Of a stretch of DNA of 64,000 bases, positions 24,342 to 37,398 are shown piece by piece. Made by a program: the position numbers and the translations under genes. The notes below the pieces were generated by a model, which was given only the letters and a program-made list of their open reading frames with translations, was not told the origin of the DNA and did not search any database. Each line of letters opens with the position of its first letter. The first letter of the stretch is position 1. Source of the DNA: Papio anubis. Lineage: Eukaryota > Chordata > Mammalia > Primates > Cercopithecidae. The stretch is taken from contig NC_044983.1 of assembly GCF_008728515.1 (NCBI RefSeq), forward strand, positions 129,823,139 through 129,887,138, given 5' to 3'.

Positions 24342-24852
24342 TATGGTTGGCAGAATAATGGCCCTCAAAAAAGTCCACATCCTAATCCCCAGAACCCGTA
24401 AATTTGTTACCTAGAATGGCAAAAAGAAATTAAGACTGCAGGCGGTATTAAGTTTACTAATCATCTGAGCTTAAGATAAGGACATTCATTATTGTGGGCT
24501 ATCTCAGTGGGTTCAGTGTAACCATGAGGGCCCTTAAAGGTAGAAGAGGAGGCAGAAGAGGAGAGTCAGAGAAGCAGACATGGTGAGAGATGCCATGTTG
24601 CCAGCTATGAATATGAAGGGAGTGGCCATGAGCCAAGGAATGCAGGTCAACTCTAGAAGCCAGAAAGGCAAGGAAGTGGATTTTTTTCCCAGAACCTCCA
24701 GAAAAAATGCACCCCTGCCAACACCTTGATTTTATCTTAGTGAGATGTGTGATAGACTTCCAAACTACAGAAATGTAAGATAATCAATCTGAGCTATTTT
24801 AAGCCACTAAATTGGTGGTAATCTGTTACAGCAGCAATAGGAAATTAACACA
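24342..24852 (+). mobile_element. MaLR-like solo LTR (MLT1-type)
   Basis: It starts with a cagaataatggccctcaaaa-type block and ends cagcaataggaaattaacac, with ttttaagccactaaattgg near the 3' end. The same family occurs at 37399-37870 in the same orientation. The exact subfamily is uncertain. Confidence 0.65.
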
Positions 24853-25215
24853 GAGAGTGGGAAGGGAACACGACAGGGACAGAGTGATTACCAGTATTTG
24901 GATGAGGGGTTGGTATGAAGCAATTTCATTTTGCTTTGTCAGTCCCAATTAATTGAGAAACACCACCTAAATTGACATGCATTTGATGAGTACCCTAACT
25001 TGTGGGATGAGAGAAACTAAGGCTGGATTTCCTGTTTCTCACTCAGGTCTGAATCTCATTCCCATTTATAGTACCATTCAATAGGGAGGAAGCCAAAATC
25101 CACAGGGAGCCCAAGGGAAACCGGTCATGACACCAGGTCCAGCTCAGTGCAGCAGGTCCTGAGGCCCAACACTGGACACCAACTATGTAATGGCAGAAGT
25201 TAATAATACATATGT

Positions 25216-25501
25216 GGCCGGGTGTGGTGGCTCACGCCTGTAACCCCAGCACTTTAGGAGGCCAAAGCGAGTGGATCACGAGGTCAGGAGTTCAATACCA
25301 ACCTGGCCAAGATGGTGAAACCCCATCTCTACTAAAAATACAAAAAAATTGCCTGGCGTGGTGGCCGGCGCCTGCAATCCTAGCTATTCAGGAGGCTGAG
25401 GCAGAGAATTGCTTGAACCCAAGAGGCAGAGGTTGCAGTGAGCCGAGATCACACCACTGCACTCCAGCCTGGGTGACAGTGAGACTCCGTCTCAAAAAAA
25501 A

Positions 25502-25532
<31 letters not shown>
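25216..25532 (+). mobile_element. Alu SINE (S-type) with (TAA)n tail
   Basis: A full-length dimer starts ggccgggtgtggtggctcac. The tail has turned into about nine AAT/TAA units (25502-25532). The left flank ends taataataca and the right flank has aataatacaaaag, so the (TAA)n may include the target-site duplication. Confidence 0.93.
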
Positions 25533-26713
25533 CAAAAGTGAGTGATTCCTGAATTGAAACTATCCCCAAATCCATTTCCTCTGCACATAAACCAGATAGT
25601 CCACAATCTTAAAAACAAAACAAAACAGCAACAATAAAAACCAATAAGCATTTCAGGGCAAAAAGGCTATTTCAGCTAGGTCTGGTTAGGGAAGGAAAAT
25701 GTTTCACAGTGAAAACCAAGGAATGATTGCAAAGTCTAGTAGCAACGCTGCAAAAGCCAGGAAAATAATTAACCTCACTGGGTCTAATTTTCTCACCTAC
25801 AAAGTGAAATTTGCCTTAGCTCTCTATTCTCCAGCGCAATAATTGCACTAGTCCCCCAAAGAAGTACACCTACACGCTGTGAAATGTGAAATACAGCTCT
25901 TAATTTTAAATATGTACACAAATATGCGTAACACTAAAGACTGTTCTTGATTCAGACACGGCCATGATCCCACTAGATAACATATGGGTCCTACCTAAGA
26001 AACTCATGGTCAGTATAGGTGATTTTAAAAAGCAGCTATATAAGCAACACCTTTCAACATCCTTAGTTTCTCCAGTTTCTCCCTTTCTGTCCCCAACAAG
26101 TAACTGAGAACATGCAGTGAGAAAAGCACAGGACTAGGAGTGAGAGGATGAAGTTCACATTTTAGCTTCTTCACTTCCTGGACATTGAAGGCGTTCCAGC
26201 AGATCCCTCTGAGCCTCCCTCTGACAAATCACAGTCTTCAACTACAAGAGAGGGAACGATGAAAATTCACCTCCCACAAGGCTGTTCTGAGCATAAAATA
26301 AACTTGCCAGTGGGGAAGGTCCTCGTCACCTCAGAAGTGCTGAATGCAGGTAAGTCAATATCATCATGGTGACTGAAGTCAGTGGATATAGGCATGGCAG
26401 AAAAGACTGACAGGTGATCAGTTAGCTTCTCTGAGGTTTAGAATCTTCGTATTTCAAAGATGGAAGATAGTATGTACCAAGAAGGAGATTCTAGATGATG
26501 AACATGAAGTTCCTGGTACAGGGCCTGCACACAATGGACATTCAACAAACACAAGCTAGCAGTGTGCTGGTGTAGGATCGCCCAGCTCTCAAGTGCTTTC
26601 TTTCTGTGTCCAACCAAAAATCAGGGTGCCCTGACTGCTCTGTGAGCCCAGTCAGCTGTAGGATTTCCCAGTAGGCTTGAACCAGAACTCAAACATTCTC
26701 AGGCACCAATAAA

Positions 26714-26967
26714 AGTATCTAGGTTGTTCGTGGTGAAACCCCGTCTCTACTAAAACTACAAAAATTAGCTGGGCGTGGTAGCAGGCTAACTGAGATACCC
26801 TGTAATCCCAGCCACTTGGGAGGCTGAAGCAGGGGAATCGCTTGAACCTGGGACACAGAGGTTACAGTGAGTCAAGACCGTGCCACTGCACTCCTGCCTG
26901 GGCAACAGAGGAGTGGACGCCTTCTCAAAAAAAAAAAAAAACACCACAGAGGAGTATCTAGATCGTT
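26714..26967 (+). mobile_element. 5'-truncated Alu with target-site duplication
   Basis: Alu sequence from about 26729 to 26941 starts within the left arm (tggtgaaaccccgtctctac) and ends in an A-tail. Flanks agtatctaggttgtt (26714-26728) and agtatctagatcgtt (26953-26967) match at 13 of 15 positions. The right arm has about 13 extra bases near 26790. Confidence 0.88.
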
Positions 26968-28065
26968 GCCCAAGACACCACTGAAAGAAACAAGCCTTGG
27001 CCCTGAGCCGAATTCCGTTAACACCCATAACACTCCATACCCTGACCACCTCGCTGTGGACACACCCAAGCGTAACACCGACCCCTGTGCTCTTGCTGTC
27101 TGTGGCAAGGACTCAGTAATTGCTTTAAACAAACTACCCCAGCGTTTAGTGCTTCTTTGTTTGGAATCACAACAGGCCCTATATCAGGATGGTTTGGGGC
27201 ACTGCCTGGTAGGAATTCCACTGCCACTACTTTTGGGGTGATTCCAGCTGCAAGTCCAGCGGGACAAAACAGATGCCCCGCCGTCCCTCCCACGTTCTAT
27301 GATTCTCTGGGATGAAATGGCAGACACAATTTCAAAAACCATTTTAGAGCAACAAGTTTACAAATGGAATGATTCCTTGCCATGTGTGCCATGTGTGCCA
27401 TGCTGCTGTGCCAGCAACAGCAGTAATTTTAAGGGTCAAGTTTTCCCAAGTGCTGAGCAGAACATTTTACTGAACAAATTACTGGACCCTAGTTATTGTT
27501 GTCAGTCACTGCATCATAAGCAATGGCTAGGCAGGCAAGCATTACCACCCACACTGAAGAAACACCAATTAGAGGCACTAAAAGAATATGGAGGGCCACC
27601 ATCTCCTGAGCGCCTGCAACATGCTGGGCACTGTGGTGGACACTCCTGAACACAATCTCCAGTTTTTACAACTGCTTGTCGGGTGGGCTTCATCACACCT
27701 GCTTTATCAGGTGACTCACCTGTGGCAATCCAGGATCTGAAAGCAAAAATAAGTGTCCCTAAAGCCTGCAAGCCTTCCTCTAAATCATTCCAGTGCTTTT
27801 ATGCAAAGACTGTGCCTTTTCTTCCGTCTGCATCCTCTTACGCATCTTTGACTTGGTTTCCAAATTACAGAGAAATGCTACGCTTCTGGAACGAGAGAGC
27901 ACAAATAAACTGCACTACGCCTCAGACCCCATGTGTACCAGCTAAGGGGGCCCCAAAGCGAAGGGAACGCCAACAAATAATGAAAGAATGCTTTCTCCAT
28001 CTTCACTTTGAAAAGTGATGCCTTTTCTGCCTGAACATCTGCCTCCTTCTCCAGAGCCCTCTTAC

Positions 28066-28154
28066 CTTGAAGGAGACATGCTGCTCCATGTGCCGCAGCA
28101 GCTGTGGCTTCTGGGCCGCTGTGTAGTCACACACCGTGCACTTAAACTGCTTCC
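28066..28154 (-). CDS. ZFAT: ZFAT internal coding exon, zinc finger 16
   Basis: This 89-bp exon adds 29 complete codons after completing a glycine codon with its first two bases. The encoded stretch begins KQFKCTVCDY and ends QHVSFK; it holds one C2H2 finger of C-x2-C-x12-H-x3-H type. On the minus strand the acceptor is tttccag at 28161-28155 and the donor is AAG|GTAAGA (GT at 28065-28064), leaving the next exon in phase 0. The preceding TADGKQF-type junction is a finger linker, so this finger continues the array from the 46456-46629 exon. ZFAT is a nuclear C2H2 and AT-hook transcription regulator needed for haematopoietic and endothelial development; that comes from the family, not from this sequence. 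Gene identity is from recognition of the protein; skipping this exon would shift the frame. Confidence 0.97.
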
Positions 28155-29449
28155 CTGGAAAGAAGCGAAGGACAAGGTGAGCGTCGCCAGGCCAGCAGCT
28201 CCCACTGTGAATGAAGTGCCAGGCATGGAGCCAGGTACACAAAGGTGTTCCTTGCCATGTGAGGATCAGAATCTCAGAAGGGAACAGCAATGAGGTGCAC
28301 AGGCACAAGGCAGCACGCTCAGTCTTCAACAGCTGGGAGTGGAGAGGTGCTCCCTAGGGACGGAGAGGCACAGCCAGCTCCACCTGGGGAGGCCCCATGA
28401 GCAGTGACATTCCATCAGTCTCCTAAAGAAAGAGCAAGGGTGTGTCCAGCTACCCAGAGAGAAGGGCATTGAGGGAGAGGAGCGCACACAGATGAGACTG
28501 CAGAGGAATGGACCACAGGGTGCTCAGGAAAGTGGAGCAGCTGCATCTTCCTTCCTGGAGTGTGAGGTCTGCGGAAAGTCAAGAGCTGAGCTGGAGAGGT
28601 TGCCGGCCCAGAATGTTAAGGGCCTGGACCATCTCACAAGGACCTTAGACATAACCCTGAAAGTCTGGTGAGTCTGCAGGATGATGGTCAGCAAAGTGCA
28701 GGATCTGTGTTGCAGAACTCCGAACTCTGGTTGGAGTGCCAAAGGCATTTTTGAGAGAATGCTAGAAAGAAAACTAGCGAAATGTAAACCACTGCTCTTA
28801 AAAAGATTAAGGTTTTAGCAATATTTAAACATTCAATAATGGGGTATGTTAAAACAAGTTAATAGATATATGAGGTACACTATATTTTGCCTCTGATTAG
28901 CATAAATAAAACCTCAACAAGCAATAATACAAACATGTGTAACCAAATGTAAATGTGGCCTACTTCCTATAGCAGTAAAGAATTCAACAAGCAGCTTCTA
29001 ATGGTGTAAACCTCCTCAGGGCATGACACCCGCAGCCACTGTGGCTGGGTTCCCAGAAGCACTGGCTCCTTCTAGAGCGCTCTTGCACCTTTCCCTCTTA
29101 GACATTCCCCTCCCCTCTCTTCACTGCCAGCTCACTGGAAACCTGTTCTCACTAGGATGCCAAGCCAGTGGCAGATTTTGGCCTGTATGTTACTGGATGA
29201 CTCTTAATATGACTCCATTAAGAGTTCACCCTTTGGAAATCGTCTGTTCCTTTGACTCCATAACAATACCCCCTTCTCTGGGCCTCTCTATTCATTTTGA
29301 GTATCCCTGAGGCATTCCCTCTCATCAGGGCAGATATCATTAGGCTGCTGATGTTCCACAGTGTTCCAGCCCACCCTCCTAGTCTAACTCTGCAAGCATC
29401 CTTGCATATAACTGACCCCTACAGGCTTTTGTAAACCTTTGATGCCAAA

Positions 29450-30485
29450 ATCAGCATCTTCCACTCTAATCTCTTCTCTGAATCTGAGACTTGAGTATAC
29501 AACTGCCTGCTGGACCAGCTACTTAGCTGTCCCAAATGTCCTAAGCTGGACACATCTTCTTCACCAAACAGCTTCCACCTCCAGCCTTCCCAGTTAATCA
29601 CCCATCTGATCACCTACATCAGATACCCAGTAGCCTTCCTCAACATCTTTATGGCCCTAACTTACACTCACCTCATTTTTTTCAGCACCTGATTTCATCT
29701 CCTAAATATTTCTCTTGTCTGTCTATTTCTCTCTATTTCTAATACCTCCACACCGGGTTAGGTCCTGCTCATTTCTTTCTTGGACAACAGCAAAAGCCCC
29801 TAAGCTGGTTTCCTTGCCTTCATAAAACACTACCATCCATCCGTCCATCCGTCCGTCCGTCCATCCATCCATCATCCATCCATCATCCACAACCCACACA
29901 TCTATCTACACATGCATCCAGATGCCTCATCTTCTAACCAGATGAGCTACAGCATAAACCATCCCACAGTCCAGCCATGAGAACCAACCAATGGCCCCAA
30001 CTTCAGAGCAAAGTTGACGTTCCAGAGTTCAGCAGAGAAGGCCCTCCAGAATCAGAACCAACTCTCCCCAACCCACCCCGCCCCTCTCTCTGACTTCCTC
30101 TTGTGCCTGTCCCCTCTGTATTTAGGCTCATAACAGTGAACTCCTTCAGTTCTCCAAACTTTCTGCCTTGCCTTTGCAATCTCAGACTCCTGAGCCTTTG
30201 CTAACATTTTCCATGCCTGAAATGCACTGTCTTGCAGCATCTAGCCATTCTTCCTATTAATTCAGAACTCAAATTGAACACTCCGGTAACTGGGCCAAGA
30301 GGCAGCCCTCCACAGGCCCCCTACACACTGTTCACTTGCTTCAGTCTATGCTCCACCTCTACAGCCTTTACAAGGCAGGGGCTGCCTTCAGCTGCCCATG
30401 GGCAGGGACCACATCTTACTCATCTTGGTACCCCAGAGCATGAGTGCACACACAGACTGAATATATTCCATGCATTTCATTAAAC
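29450..30485 (+). repeat. Long L2 LINE copy
   Basis: It follows the L2 3' half in order: aactgcctgctggaccagct, gatttcatctcctaaatatt, aagctggtttccttgccttc, a tgctctcc-type block, and ggcagggaccacatcttact. It ends in the L2/MIR-like tail. A CATC microsatellite interrupts it at 29831-29890. At about 1 kb it is one of the two longest L2 pieces here. Confidence 0.7.
29831..29890 (+). repeat. (CATC/CGTC)n microsatellite
   Basis: About 60 bp of ccat/ccgt tetramers, with imperfect units near the right end (atcatccatccatcatcc). Confidence 0.95.
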
Positions 30486-31499
30486 TGAACTGAGCAAAAA
30501 TTTTGTACGTCTTATATGAACATCACTCTCAATAAGAGCAGCAAAAGGAAACAAACATTAATATCACAGTTGTATCTTTTATTCCAGGTGAATGAACCCA
30601 AAATTCTCAATTTTATTAATTCTGCAAGCCCAAAGCGTAACGAAACTTTTTCACTTGTAAGTCACACAGTTACAATTAGAGAGCAATTAGAACTTAAAAA
30701 AAAATACAGTAACATCTTCTTTTAAACATAGGGCCACACATTTCTACACAGCTCCAGTGGAATCTCAGCTAAACACACTTCTCCACTGACACATGGCTCA
30801 TGTGTGTACAGCATCCTTATGCTGGGCAGCCTGGGCAAAATCGTGCTGTGTTCTTCACCACTAGAGTGGGGGAAGCAGAGCTAATGGAACCATTCTCTAA
30901 GTTGATAAATATTCTGTCATTCATTATCAAACACTTGGGTCAAAGAGTAACAGATTAAGTGCTAAAAAAGAGCCCTAAAATGAATAAATAGAATTGCCTC
31001 GTTTGAAATCAAGAGTCAGCCTTTTATGGATATACTTCCAAGACTCTGCAAGAGACAAGAAAAGAAGGCAGCAGCTAAAAGCCATCCCTTACTGAAGCAT
31101 CAGAGCCCTGGCAATAAATATTACCAATGTTTTCAGCAACCATAGCCAGCACCTATCAAACAAGCCTGGGAGAGCACCTGACATAATTGTTTGCTGCCTA
31201 ATTAAAATAATGGGATACAGATTCATGACTAATCATAAAAGAGTAATACTTTGAGACCGTCAGATGGTTTTCTATCAAGAGATTTCTGAGACTTACAGGC
31301 AGAGTTAACTGCAAAACCTAGTATTTACTCGAGGTGAAACTGACCTCAGAATGCTGGGAGATGCACATCGAATGGCTGCATGTGGATGTGAACCACCCAG
31401 AATATCAGGGGAAGAAAAGAATGACTACAAAGAAAAGAGGTTGACTGTTAAAAAGTAATTCCTTTTCCCCAAAATATACCTGGCTAGGTCTACCCACTG

Positions 31500-31700
31500 G
31501 ACTACTAGGCATCATGAGTTGTGCTGGGGCATGACGTGTACGATCTTACCACGCACCAAAAGCCCAGGAGGCAGGCAGTGTCGCCCTTTCACGGATGAGG
31601 ACCTGGGATCAAGACTCTGAGTCACTTGTCAGATCACGAAGTGGTAAGTGGCAGAGCCCAGATTTGGCCCCCGGTCTGTTCACCCCAACACCTCCATTCA
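31500..31700 (-). repeat. MIR SINE
   Basis: Antisense MIR: cctttcacggatgaggacct and aagtggtaagtggcagagcc, then a degraded tctgttcaccccaacacct end. Confidence 0.7.
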
Positions 31701-31802
31701 TAGCCACATAAGAATCTTTTCAGCTAATAAGGGTGTGATACAATTTCCCAAATGGAAGGAGGAATTTATACCAGCAATGGCATATCTGTGCCACTAACAC
31801 AT

Positions 31803-31838
31803 AAGGTGACTACCCATCAGAAGGTGACTACCCATCAG
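31803..31838 (+). repeat. 18-bp perfect tandem duplication
   Basis: The unit aaggtgactacccatcag occurs twice without a gap. Confidence 0.97.
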
Positions 31839-32394
31839 AAAGGACGGCCCAAGAAGAGCCAGTTGCAGGGGAACTATGTTCTCTTTCTGGCCCTGTCCTG
31901 CTCACCCTGAGTGACCCTGGGTTCTTTCTTCTATGCTACTCAGAGGCCCCATCAGAAAAATGGGGAGGTAATCCCTGTCTGCTGTGAGGGTGGACTCAGG
32001 GACTGGGCCTGCAAGCATCTGAAAAGCAGCCCCCTGAAGGATGAGGCTGGGGGTACATACAGGCGACCCCGCAGTGGACCGTTCAGCTGAGTGCAGTGTC
32101 CTCCAGACCTGTACCTCCCTGACACTCCGAGACAATCCAAGTATTCAGTTCTAATTAAGCCAGCCTAAATCAATATACCTAAAACAAAAAGCATAAAAAC
32201 AGAGCAAAGGAAAAGGTTTGTACAACTATATCAAAGTGTAAGTAAACAGTTGTAATAGCAGAGTTTACAGAAAACCTCCTCCTCCTCCTATTCCCAACAC
32301 CCTATCTGGCCTCATCTCCACGCAGAGCAAAAGCCAGGAGCTTCGTAGTGGCTGCAGGGCACAGGGGTGTGTGGCTCCCTGTCACCTCTTGGAC

Positions 32395-32860
32395 CTCATG
32401 CACTGCCTTCACCTCTCTCCACTCCATAGACACAGTCTACCCACCCACCTCCAGACCTCTGCACCTGCTGTTCCCAGAGCCTGGGGTGCCCATCCCAGAT
32501 ATGCCATGCTCTGTTGCCTCATCTTCCTCAAGTCTCTGTTCAAATGTCACCTTCACACTGAGTCCTTTCAGCCCATTCTGTTTAAAATCACAGTCCCTAT
32601 ACCCCTTTACTGATTCATTTTTAGCATTTCTCAGCTTATATTTTCATACTGAAATGGAATCATTTCATATTCATATTTTTATTTTCATCTCTCAATTTTC
32701 TTAATATTCTAGATGTCTTCATATTTCCACTGTAATATACCACACACTTTATTCATTTATAGTGTTTGTTAACTATCTCACTCACGAGAATGTTTGCCTC
32801 ATGACAGTGGAGATTTTGGGTTTTGACTTTGGTTGCAATCACCAAAGCAGTGCACTGATT
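32395..32860 (+). repeat. L2 LINE 3' fragment
   Basis: Sense L2 blocks in order: cctctgcacctgctgttccc, aagtctctgttcaaatgtca, and ctcacgagaatgtttgcctc, with the usual gaatgtaagctcc position degraded. Confidence 0.75.
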
Positions 32861-33364
32861 CACCTTGGTTGGTCCGTCTGGCACCCTTGCAGGTTGTGGG
32901 GACTTTGAGACAAGACTGCAATTTTCATGCCACGTCCTCAGTGCTTGGAGGTGAGAGCATCCTGGAGGTAAGGCTAGCAGTTAATTTATAGGAGCACCCC
33001 ATTCAGAAGTCTGTTCAGCCACCCTTTCTCCCCTCCCCATAATCAACATGGTCACACGGGGCATCACAAGGGCCAGTGATATGTGGTCCTACCCACCATC
33101 TCCCCACTCCAAGTCACAGGAGATTGGACCACGGTGGACAAGAGACTGTAGCTGAGCCTGGAATCAGAACTGTCCAGATATGAAGCTTGTAACTCAGGAG
33201 TGGATGAGAGTTGTGTTTTCAGTCTGTGGGTGAAACTAGTAAGCAAGCCAATCCACATGGGGTGAGAGGAGAGCACAGCATAGAGAGACAGAGACAGGAC
33301 ATCAGTATGAAGTAAGGAAGCAGAGAGGACGAAAGGTGGAGGATGAAGACAATCGCCTGGCTGG

Positions 33365-33730
33365 TTGTGTCCATTCACTCAGCGAGCATTCACGGAGGTG
33401 CCGCTGGGTGCCAGGACCATGCCTGACCCCAGGAGATGAGAGTGGACAAGACACCACAGGCCCTGCTTCTGGTGCTCATCACCTAAATGGACAACCAGCA
33501 AGTATTCCAACAAATAATTACCAACTGCAACAGGCCACGAAGGACAAAGGCAAGGAGCCATGGTGGAGCATGAGGGAGTGTGGAAGGGGTGCGGCCATGT
33601 GGCCAGGCTGTCAGGGAAGGCTTCTGTGAGGAAGCGACGTTACACAAGATGGAAAGGTAAGGAGACCAGCCGCACGAGGAAGAGGTGAACACAGCACTGG
33701 GAAGAAGGAACTCAAACACAAAAGCCCTGA
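33365..33730 (-). repeat. L2 LINE 3' fragment
   Basis: Antisense L2: ccattcactcagcgagcatt, gctgggtgccaggaccatgc, then gggaaggcttctgtgaggaa and aagccctgag. Confidence 0.75.
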
Positions 33731-34149
33731 GTCTCTGTCAGATTCCAAGTAAGTTTACCATAAATGCCCCTTGGCGAATTCTGTGACCTCAAATGAGTTT
33801 CTGTCAACTGCAACCAAGAGTCCAAGAAGTATAGCTGTTGAATGAACCAGTGAATGTATGACTATAAAACACCAAGACCCCAGAAAGCAGGCCAAAATAG
33901 GGCTTGACCAAACAGTGTTCTCTAGAGAGGACAGAATCAGATTTAATTAACTGAAAAAGTCCAATGACAGCACACTCTTCTACACAGCACTTTGAACCAA
34001 TGCTACAAATGCTTTATGACCATTAACTCATTTAACTGTCACAATACCTGTTTGATTTTACGAGCTATCACATAAATAAAAATTATAACATGGTAAGATT
34101 TGATACCCATTAAGCTAAGAAACTAGACATTTTTAGTAACAAAGTGTTA

Positions 34150-34620
34150 AAAATGCAAGAGTTAAGCTGGGACACTTTCTTATTTCTGGTACAATTTTTT
34201 GGAAAGGAAGCTGGCAGTGCAATGCACAATTAAAACCACCAAAACAAAATAGCCATCCTGCTCCTGGAAATGTGTCCTAAGGAGTTAATTCAAAAGAAGA
34301 AAAAGTTTATACATGCAAGAAAGAAGCCCCTGCCACATAAGTTATAATAATGGGAGGAAAAATGAAAATAACACATTGTCCAGAAATAAGGGAATGGTTA
34401 TAGAACTCATGGATCACCTTAGTGCAACATATAACTCTTAAACTTGTTATTAATGAACTGTACAAGCAACAAAGGATTATTATAATATTAATAAGAATTA
34501 TATCTTTTCATTACAACTATATAGCCATTCCATAGGAACATGAATAAGGATTTTTAAAGATTTAAAATAAAGAATTTTTAAAGAATTGTGGGCACACTTG
34601 CAGGAAGAGGTTGGATTTTT
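34150..34620 (+). repeat. L1M LINE 3' UTR fragment
   Basis: Old L1 3' blocks: ggaaaggaagctggcagtgc, tcctgctcctggaaatgtgt, cataagttataataatggga. Confidence 0.5.
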
Positions 34621-35164
34621 ATGAACGTTGTTTTCATGTTGTCTGCACTCTAACAGAAAAGCATTTCAGATCATTAGCACCCATCTCTGAAAGGCTGAGA
34701 TGTTTCATCCGTTACTGCACACAAACCAGAAGACAGATCTTTCAACGCAGAGCCATAAAATGATACCCATGGCTTCTGAACTTGAAAGTTCACCGTCTTT
34801 TAAAAAACAGCACCCCAGCCTTGACTGGCAGGGCACTGACTTACGGGTGCTCTTTCTGACCAAGTATCTTTCTCCCTCTTCTTCACAAAAAAGAGCCAGT
34901 GGCCTAATTTTGCAAAAAAATTTCAGGAGTAGTCGCTTCTTTACCTCTGGGGCAGAATTTCATTTCTGTAAACAGTCAAATGTCATTCTGAGCCACGCCT
35001 TGTAAATAAGGACAAAGCAAAGCTGAGTCATACCACTTTTGGAGAAACACTGTTGCAGAACACACACTCCAAGCTGACTGCAAAAGTACTGCCACGGTGG
35101 GAAAAAAAAAATCACTGTGGGAACAAAGATTTCCTGGTCAGAAACCACAGAATTTAGAATCTCA

Positions 35165-35570
35165 TTTCCCTATGAAATTCTTTATTTGACCTACAGGCCC
35201 AGATGGTAAAAGTCAAAATCATAACAAACTAGATGAATCTCACAACCATACTGTGAAAAGGAAGAAGCCAGACATAAAAGAACACATATTGTATGAATCA
35301 ACTCTATGAAGTTCAAAGACAAGGAAAAGCACGTTACAGTGCTAGAAGTCAGGGCAGTAAGCAGTTACCTCTGGGCAAGAGAGATGGGCAATGATGTCGC
35401 GGGAGTAAGAAATTGCCAAGAGGCTGGAAGTGTGCTGTTTCTTCTAGACTGTAGTTACACAGGTGTGCCTCCTTTGTAACAATCCACTGAGCTGTATACT
35501 TCTGAACTGTCTGTGTGTGTGTGTGTGTGTGTGTGTACTTTAATTTTAAAAATGTAAAAAGAAAAATAAC
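35165..35570 (+). repeat. L1M LINE 3' end with (TG)n
   Basis: It matches an old L1 3' end: agccagacataaaagaacac, attgtatgaatcaactctat, then a degraded gttacctctgggcaagag block. A (TG)n of about 13 units sits at 35511-35536. Confidence 0.65.
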
Positions 35571-37398
35571 ACAACAACAAAACAGGCCACCTTCCTTAGA
35601 AGGTTCTTGAGAACTGGCAACAAATTTGTTTAAGAAAGGAAAGATGTGTCGTGTAGTTCAAAGATAAACTTTGAGGACTGTATGGCAGTTTGTGGATTTA
35701 TGCAGTCTGATGTTGCCGGTGGAAGGAAAGGGACCCCATCAGTGTTCCTGGCCCTGTAGTTTTCAGTTAGACGTCTTTCTGAGTGCTAGGCTCGCTAGAG
35801 GTTTCCACTGCAGACACCGCAGCTCTTTCTGGAAACACAGTGTCTCACTAGCAGCTCCATTTCCCTTTAAAAATGTGTGATTTGGTTGAACTCTCCTTCA
35901 AAGATGGGGATGCAGGCACGAAAATGTCATTTCCATTATTTCTGTTCATCTCTCCAAAGGTGAGGCACATCTTCGCAAATCTCTCTCCGCTTTCAAGTGT
36001 TCTTTTGGAAGGAGCCTCTTTCTTTGCCTAACCATGAGTGCTGGGACTGCATGTCCATGACTGATGAAGCAAAGCTGACCTCTGTCCTTTTGAGCACTGC
36101 CTGGGCCTGGGAACTGGATGCTGGCTGAATTCAAGGATCACCAGACAGTGAAAGCCAGCACAGGGTCTGGAGTCAGAGAATCCTGAGCTCTGCTCTTTAC
36201 CCCAGCCTTAGCCAGGTAAAATGTTACCCAGGCTATCCTGTTAGAAAGGGAAGAGGGGACTTGAAAATAGGAGAAGGAAAGAAGAAACAGGAATACTTGT
36301 TATCCTGCCTCAGGTTAGATAAAGAGATGTGACCAAACCTAAGAGAGCTCAGACTTAAGTTCCTGTTGACTCTCCACATGGAAGGAAAGGGGGATAGCAA
36401 TGTGGTAGGTGGGGGAGCCAGCACGGTACCTGCCTTGCTGAAGCCCCTGGGCTCAAGCAGGAAGTTATTCCCAGCTGGACATGGAAGCACAAAGGCACCC
36501 ATGTTGCCCTAGACCTCTGAAACTCAGCTGTAAGGGAGCCACAGGCTGAGCTCCCATTCTCTGCTTCTGAAAAGAAAGGCAATCGCTCCCTGCCTCCTGG
36601 CAGCTGTGGGCGGGCCACCGTGGGATCTGTGAAGCCCTAGCCTGGCGACTTGGCACTGGCACTATGTGTGGCACCTGTTGTTCCCTTTGTTTCTTACTAT
36701 AGCCTCATCTGCTTGGTGACTTTCCCTGAGGATGACTCCAGCTGCTTGCTTACTTTAAATGGAGTTCTATATAAAACTAAGAAGGAATGGAATGGTAGGA
36801 AAAAAAACTTAAAACGTCACCTTCAGCTTTTGGCATCTGGATTCCATCAGAACACAGAGAGAGACAGCAACGAAAAATTCCTTGGAATTTAAGGCAACTT
36901 GTTTGAAGTATCTGCTAAATTAAATCATCCTTGCCAAATCAAATTTTATGTGCACCTCAAACCTGAAGGAGCTCTAAAGTACTTACAGGAAAGAATTTCC
37001 ATAAATCTCAACTGTTATTAGTAATACTATTCTAGAGGTATAAAAGTAAAAATGCCTCCTTATGACTGTTTATCCAGTCTTACTGAAAAAGGTGGTATTT
37101 TACATAAGTAAATTTTCAAGAGTTTTTAGGAAATTGACTTTAACTTTTTTTCAGGAAACTGACTTTTACCCTTTTCAACAGTGATACTCTTTAAATATTA
37201 ACTATTGCATTGTGCCTTCCTAATAAGAGAATATTTGAAAAAAAAAGTGATTTAATCTTTCCCAGATGATGTAAATTAACTGCTACAAGTATCCATTCTT
37301 ATACTGTGTCATTAAGAGCTACTGGTTCATGCGCCAGAGGAAAGGGTACATGAGCTGACACCCACAGTATGAACCCAATTAATCTTCCCGCAGCCCCA

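Larger units (their letters stand above)
1..28065 (-). other. ZFAT: ZFAT intron downstream of the last visible exon (partial)
   Basis: This is intron sequence following the donor at 28065-28064, and it continues past the left edge of the window. I looked for the next ZFAT exon, which should start in phase 0 and encode a further C2H2 finger, and did not recognise it here; a small exon could have been missed by eye. Recognisable repeats are listed separately. I see nothing identifiable in 1-280, 490-1030, 1440-1710, 2160-3040, 3500-4290, 4850-5457, 6300-6900, 9000-9950, 10200-11070, 11840-13800 (apart from a T-run at 12808-12830 and an A-run at 12910-12926), 14040-15810, 16500-17555, 22545-23570, 24860-25215 and 27000-28065. 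A short Alu-like tail fragment lies near 2111-2150. Weak MIR-like stretches lie near 25700-25830, 26130-26370 and 26420-26550. No conserved coding signal stands out in these stretches. Confidence 0.8.

Noticed and set aside
27018..27293. Minus-strand frames near the finger-16 exon as an extra ZFAT exon
   Set aside because: No zinc-finger spacing, and the known downstream part of the protein does not match.
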